From Luteolibacter luteus (GTDB lineage Bacteria > Verrucomicrobiota > Verrucomicrobiia > Verrucomicrobiales > Akkermansiaceae): a DNA stretch of 64,000 nt. Made by a program: the position numbers and the translations under genes. Position 1 is the stretch's first letter, and each line of letters opens with the position of its first letter. Positions 60,445 through 64,000 of this stretch are shown one piece after another. The notes below the pieces were generated by a model. That model was given only the letters and a program-made list of their open reading frames with translations. It searched no databases and was not told the origin of the DNA. The stretch covers positions 3,658,001 through 3,722,000 of the forward strand of contig NZ_CP051774.1 of the NCBI RefSeq assembly GCF_012913485.1, given 5' to 3'.

Positions 60445-61414
60445 GGAGGAAGCCCGCTTCATTCTCCGTTGTTTCCGCCCTGATGGCGCGGACGCCGGAA
60501 ACCCGGATTTCGCCGAGGCGTTGGCTTGGGCCGCGAAGGATCGTGAACTTGGCGAGTGGCTGGCCCATGAGCGCTCGCAGGATGCGGATTTCGCCACGGC
60601 TCTCAATGCGGTCGTGATTCCCGGGGAGTTGCGAGAGGAGATTCTCACCGGCCTCGCGATGGAGCGCGGTGATCTGACGCCCCGTCCGGATGCCTTCGAT
60701 CACTCACTGATGGGAGCGATGGCCGCAATTTGCCCGCCTGCTGGTCTCCGCTGCGAGATCTTGGCTGCGATGCAGCGCACCGCCGCACCGCGCCGTTCCT
60801 GGAAGTGGACCTGGCTCTGGGGGGCGCCTTTGGCCGCCGCCGCAGGGATCGCTTTTGCCTTCGTCGGAGGTCGGCCGGATGCCGTGGTGACTTCGACAAG
60901 TGGACTCGCGCAGAACGAGGCTCCAGCGAAGAGGGCTCGCTTGGCTTCCAATGATGATCTTCCCGCTGGCAACGTCGGTACGATCCCGGTCAGCACGATC
61001 AGCATCAGCAAGGTCGAGACCGGCTTCATCGATACCTATGAGGACCCGCGCTTCACGCTGGACCTAAAGAATCCGGATCATCATGCGCTCTTCGAGCACC
61101 TCAAGGCTGCCAAGCTGCCTTGCCCGAATGCCTGCCTTCCCAAAGGGCTCAAGGACGTGCCGGGACTCGGTTGCCGAGAGCTGAAGATCGATGGCAAGCG
61201 CGGTGCCCTCGTCTGCTTCAAGCAAGAGGATGACCTCGTTCACCTCGTCGCCTTCAAGCGCTGCGACGTGAAGTGCCGACTGCCCGAGAAGGGCGAGCCG
61301 GACATCAGCAAGCACGGCAAATGGTCCGTTGCACGCTGGGCCGACGACGAATGGGTCTACGTCCTCATGGGCGAGAACAAGATCGATGCCCAGAGGCTGA
61401 AGGATCTGTTCTGA
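60437..61414 (+). CDS. Putative anti-sigma factor, single-pass membrane protein
   Basis: A 325-residue protein starting inside the sigma gene (8-base overlap) with GGAGG nine bases before ATG 60437. Residues 1-120 are cytoplasmic and helical (DFAEALAWAAKDRELGEWLAHE, VIPGELREEILTGLAM), one transmembrane helix spans about 128-146 (LWGAPLAAAAGIAFAFVGG), and the C-terminal 175 residues are periplasmic with six Cys and CPNACLPKG, GCRELKI, VCFKQEDDL. The arrangement is that of an anti-sigma factor encoded directly behind its ECF sigma; it lacks the zinc-binding HxxxCxxC of ZAS-type anti-sigmas. The cysteine-rich ectodomain may sense redox state, by inference. Family not recognised otherwise. Confidence 0.75.
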   Translation: MDKEEARFILRCFRPDGADAGNPDFAEALAWAAKDRELGEWLAHERSQDADFATALNAVVIPGELREEILTGLAMERGDLTPRPDAFDHSLMGAMAAICPPAGLRCEILAAMQRTAAPRRSWKWTWLWGAPLAAAAGIAFAFVGGRPDAVVTSTSGLAQNEAPAKRARLASNDDLPAGNVGTIPVSTISISKVETGFIDTYEDPRFTLDLKNPDHHALFEHLKAAKLPCPNACLPKGLKDVPGLGCRELKIDGKRGALVCFKQEDDLVHLVAFKRCDVKCRLPEKGEPDISKHGKWSVARWADDEWVYVLMGENKIDAQRLKDLF

Positions 61415-61453
61415 GCTGACGGGGCTTCCAGCGGCTCCAATCAGGCGCGCTGA

Positions 61454-61690
61454 TCATTTCGCCGGCCATCTTGGGTCCGGCTTGGTGTCACTCCAGATCG
61501 GCTGAGAGGGATCGAAGTAGTCCTTCCTGCCCAAGGGCACGCGCCCGTCCTTTTCGATTTTCAAGGGGCCATGCTGCCATCGGTCCGGAGTAGCAGCGCT
61601 TCAGCTCCCGAGGCTTGGCGATCGTAGGTGAAAATGTCGCTTGTTCCCAGCGGGATGCCCGTTCTTGCCCTCTGCCAAGTTTCCCCGAAA
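61454..61690 (-). pseudogene. Frameshifted C-terminal gene remnant
   Basis: On the minus strand one frame reads ETWQRARTGIPLGTSDIFTY then DRQASGAEALLLRTDGSMAP and a TGA. A one-base shift at the C-run near 61567 continues LKIEKDGRVPLGRKDYFDP then SQPIWSDTKPDPRWPAK and stops at 61454. Both halves look like one protein C-terminus interrupted by loss of one C (GGCCCC for GGCCCCC). No start or N-terminal part exists upstream, where the typA terminator and gene begin. The ending G-E-LLLRTDGS resembles prepilin-like or H-x9-DG-type verrucomicrobial proteins. A sequencing error would restore the frame but not the missing 5' end. Confidence 0.5.
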
Positions 61691-61728
61691 AGACGACAGG
61701 CCGTCCTCGTGAAAGGACGGCCTGTGCG
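61690..61728 (-). terminator. Terminator of typA
   Basis: Perfect 11-bp stem ACAGGCCGTCC (61696-61706) with GGACGGCCTGT (61715-61725), and on the minus strand it is followed by CGTCTTTTC. It is 28 bases past the typA stop. Confidence 0.88.
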
Positions 61729-61752
61729 GGGAAGGCTTTGGGAAGCGGGGCT

Positions 61753-63597
61753 TCAGCCGCGGTTGCTGCGGTCCTCGTAGGCGATGCCCTTGGCAGCACG
61801 CTTGCGGGCGTTGGCGTCCAGAATGCGCTTGCGCAAGCGGATGTTCTGCGGGGTGGCTTCCACGAGCTCGTCGGCATCGATGTATTCGATGGCGCGCTCG
61901 AGCGAGAAGCGGATCGCAGGGGTCAGCTTGGAGGTCTTGTCCTTGCCGGCGGAGCGCATGTTATCGAGGTGCTTCTCCTTCACAGGGTTGACTGGCAGGT
62001 CACCCACGCGCGGATTTTCACCCACCAGCATGCCCTCGTAGACGGCATCGCCAGGGGCGACGAAGAGCACGCCCCGGTCTTCAAGCATCTGGAGCGAGTA
62101 AGGAGTGGCAGCTCCTGAATCCATCGAGACCAGCGTGCCAGTCGTGCGGTTCTGGATTTCGCCCGCGTGTGGAGCGTATTCCTTGAAGAGGTGGCTCATG
62201 ATGCCGTGGCCGGAGGTCAGGTTGACCAGCTCGGTTTCGAAGCCGATCAGGCCACGAGTCGGGATATTTGCCTGGATGAAGACGCGGCCGCTGGCCTCGG
62301 TGTCCATGTGCTCCATCATGCCCTTGCGGTTCATGAGGATCTTCAGGATCCCTTGGGTGTAGTCGCCGGGAGCTTCCACATAGAGTGTCTCGAAGGGCTC
62401 AAGCACCTTGCCTGCTTCATCGCGGCGGAAAATCACCACCGGGCGGGAGACGAGAACCTCGAAGCCTTCGCGGCGCATCTGTTCGACCAGCACGGCGATC
62501 TGCATGGCACCGCGGGCGGAGACGTTGAAGACGCCGGAGGTGTCGGTGTCTTCGACGGTGATGGAGATGTTGGTCTTCAACTCGCGCATCAGGCGATCGC
62601 GGATGGCGCGGGAGGTCACATGCTTGCCTTCCTTGCCGGCCAGCGGGCCGTCATTGATGGAGAACTGCATCGACACGGTTGGAGGGTCGATTGCGACGAA
62701 GGGAAGCGGCTCTTGATCTGCGGAACCTGCGAGGGTCTCGCCGATATTCACGTTCTCGATGCCAGCGGCGACGCCGACGATGCCACCGGCGCTGCAGCCT
62801 TCCGAGTCGGTGGTCGCCAGACCGGAGTAGCTGAAGGTCTTCATCACCTTCGATTGCGTCTTGGTGCCGTCCTCGCGGAGCAGCCAGACGGTGTCGCCTT
62901 TTTTCACGCTGCCACCGAGGACCTTGCCCACCGCGACACGACCCACGTAGTCGTCCCACTCGATGTTAGAGACGAGCATGAGGAAAGGAGCCTCCGGATC
63001 GGCTTTTGGGGCAGGGATGTGCTCGATGATCTTCTTGAGGAGCGGCACGCAGTCCTTCCGCTCGTCATCCGGGTGATCCATGAAGTAGCCGTCGCGGGCG
63101 GAGCCGTAACAGAAGGGAGCATTGAACTGCTCTTCGTCTGCATCCAGGTCGAGCAGCAGCTCCAGCACCTGATCGTGAACCTTCAACGGCGTAGCGAGCG
63201 GGCGGTCGATCTTGTTGACCACCACGATCGGCTTGAGGCCTTCCTGCATCGCCTTGCGGAGCACGAAGCGGGTCTGTGCCTGAGGTCCGCCGGAGGCGTC
63301 CACCACGAGAAGCACGCCGTCCACCATCTTCATCACGCGCTCCACTTCCGCGCCGAAGTCGGCGTGGCCAGGGGTGTCCACGATGTTGATCGTGTAGCCT
63401 TCCCAGTGAATGGAAGTGTTCTTGGCCTTGATGGTGATCCCCTTTTCCTTTTCGAGGTCCATGGAGTCCATGGCACGCTCTTGCTGGGCTTGGTTGTCAC
63501 GGTAGGTTCCGCCGGCCTGCAGGAGTTGGTCCACGAGCGTGGTTTTCCCGTGGTCAACGTGGGCGATAATGGCGAGGTTGCGGATCTTCAAGGACAT
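61753..63597 (-). CDS. typA: Translational GTPase TypA/BipA
   Basis: A 614-residue GTPase of the EF-G/LepA class that binds the ribosome and helps 50S assembly and stress growth. ATG 63597 ([11 protein letters not shown]) is preferred; the frame runs to 63660 with 21 unrelated residues. G1 is AHVDHGKTT (12-20), G2 is [11 protein letters not shown]3 is DTPGHADFG and G4 is NKID. Domain II/III blocks [14 protein letters not shown] and the BipA-specific C-terminal region with [22 protein letters not shown] are present. Length fits (E. coli 607). Single-gene unit ended by the terminator at 61696. Confidence 0.97.
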   Translation of the reverse strand: MSLKIRNLAIIAHVDHGKTTLVDQLLQAGGTYRDNQAQQERAMDSMDLEKEKGITIKAKNTSIHWEGYTINIVDTPGHADFGAEVERVMKMVDGVLLVVDASGGPQAQTRFVLRKAMQEGLKPIVVVNKIDRPLATPLKVHDQVLELLLDLDADEEQFNAPFCYGSARDGYFMDHPDDERKDCVPLLKKIIEHIPAPKADPEAPFLMLVSNIEWDDYVGRVAVGKVLGGSVKKGDTVWLLREDGTKTQSKVMKTFSYSGLATTDSEGCSAGGIVGVAAGIENVNIGETLAGSADQEPLPFVAIDPPTVSMQFSINDGPLAGKEGKHVTSRAIRDRLMRELKTNISITVEDTDTSGVFNVSARGAMQIAVLVEQMRREGFEVLVSRPVVIFRRDEAGKVLEPFETLYVEAPGDYTQGILKILMNRKGMMEHMDTEASGRVFIQANIPTRGLIGFETELVNLTSGHGIMSHLFKEYAPHAGEIQNRTTGTLVSMDSGAATPYSLQMLEDRGVLFVAPGDAVYEGMLVGENPRVGDLPVNPVKEKHLDNMRSAGKDKTSKLTPAIRFSLERAIEYIDADELVEATPQNIRLRKRILDANARKRAAKGIAYEDRSNRG

Positions 63598-63805
63598 GGC
63601 GCGGCGGGGCCCTGGACAAGGGCGGGGCGGGGCTATGGACGCTTTTCCCCGAATTGGCAAGGGGGAAGCATGTGACGTTCCAGCCGCCGAAGGAAGTCAA
63701 GAGGCACAAAAGGTGCGGGATCCGCGCAATTTTCCGGATTCGGAAGGGCGGCTACCGGAACCCGAGGTTTCCCCCGGGCTCCGGCGGCAAGTCACGAGGG
63801 CCTTC

Positions 63806-64000
63806 TCAAGGGCTCACGCCCGGGAAGGCTGCCACGACGAACTCCGAAGTGACGGGCAGGGCACCGCCATCTTGGACGAAGATGCGCCATTTTCCGTCCG
63901 TGTAGCGCACCCCCAGCGATTCATCGACGTTCTTCGGGGCGGCCTCGGTGAATACGTGCTGGATGAAAAGGACGGCATCCGGCTTCCCATCGGTGAGGGG
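63806..64000 (-). CDS. DUF7452-like domain protein, C-terminal fragment
   Basis: The frame is open to the right edge of the window; 64 residues plus stop are seen. They read GKPDAVLFIQHVFTEAAPKNV, then SLGVRYTDGKWRIFVQDGGALPV and end FVVAAFPGVSP. The pattern A-VLF-QH-F, GV-YDGKW-IF-QD-ALP is the hallmark of the DUF7452 domain found in secreted proteins of Verrucomicrobia and Bacteroidota. The rest of the protein is outside the window. Function unknown. Confidence 0.65.
   Translation of the reverse strand, partial: PLTDGKPDAVLFIQHVFTEAAPKNVDESLGVRYTDGKWRIFVQDGGALPVTSEFVVAAFPGVSP

Larger units (their letters stand above)
61415..61752. other. Region between convergent genes: gene remnant and typA terminator
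   Basis: 338 bases. On the minus strand a frameshifted coding remnant spans about 61454-61690 (listed separately), and the typA terminator occupies 61696-61725. Nothing else was seen. Confidence 0.5.

Noticed and set aside
61488-61877. Continuous minus-strand frame through the remnant and into typA
   Set aside because: It is the wrong frame for both the remnant and typA; protein-like sequence appears only in the two other frames.
62167-63675. 502-codon plus-strand frame opposite typA
   Set aside because: typA is unmistakable on the minus strand; this frame is His/Asp/Val-rich shadow sequence.

Overview
The window is GC-rich chromosomal DNA that looks like a member of the Verrucomicrobiota, probably near Luteolibacter/Verrucomicrobiaceae. 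This is inferred from gene content, not from a marker search: formylglycine-type sulfatases, a sugar dehydrogenase fused to cytochrome c and carbohydrate-binding modules, a Tat-exported Gfo/Idh/MocA oxidoreductase coupled to a DUF6807 (PmoA-like) protein, a DUF7452-like tail, a sigma factor fused to a membrane-anchored ectodomain, and many large secreted FN3/malectin proteins.

Region 1 (1-25.3 kb) is an exopolysaccharide locus on the plus strand. It holds three GT2 and two GT4-type glycosyltransferases, a Wzy/ligase-like polymerase, an acyltransferase-3 decorator, a WzxC-like flippase, a beta-helix protein with chitobiase C-terminal domains (possibly a polysaccharide lyase), a 2655-residue secreted protein (propeller, TSP3 repeats, four malectin and eight FN3 domains), the dTDP-L-rhamnose genes rmlD-rmlB-rmlA with a divergent rmlC-like cupin, and a short Wza-type export lipoprotein. 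No Wzc-like co-polymerase or initiating sugar-phosphate transferase is visible; they may lie upstream. Most starts here follow C/T-rich tracts rather than a Shine-Dalgarno sequence.

Region 2 (25.3-33.5 kb) holds a secreted FN3/Ig-like protein, two small YqjD-like membrane proteins, an Entner-Doudoroff aldolase (eda) with a ROK sugar kinase, a divergent IclR regulator overlapping a LacI regulator, a second LacI paralogue tail-to-tail with the first, tRNA-Tyr and an SDR oxidoreductase. Overlapping perfect palindromes lie between eda and iclR.

Region 3 (33.7-52.6 kb) is mainly catabolic and envelope genes: two sulfatases (one divergent from an AraC regulator), an M42 aminopeptidase, a membrane-tethered sigma factor with a translationally coupled helical-repeat partner, a SpoIIAA-like protein, a predicted outer-membrane barrel, a GH2 beta-galactosidase-like enzyme, a modular sugar dehydrogenase with cytochrome c, a TPR protein, an L,D-transpeptidase lipoprotein, a cytochrome b562-like protein and a PHP-type histidinol phosphatase.

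Region 4 (52.6-64 kb) has two unknown proteins, mutS, an outer-membrane barrel, the Gfo/Idh/MocA-DUF6807 pair, a divergent ECF sigma/putative anti-sigma pair, a frameshifted gene remnant, typA, and the C-terminus of a DUF7452-like protein at the right edge. The region mixes housekeeping genes with glycan degradation and envelope functions.
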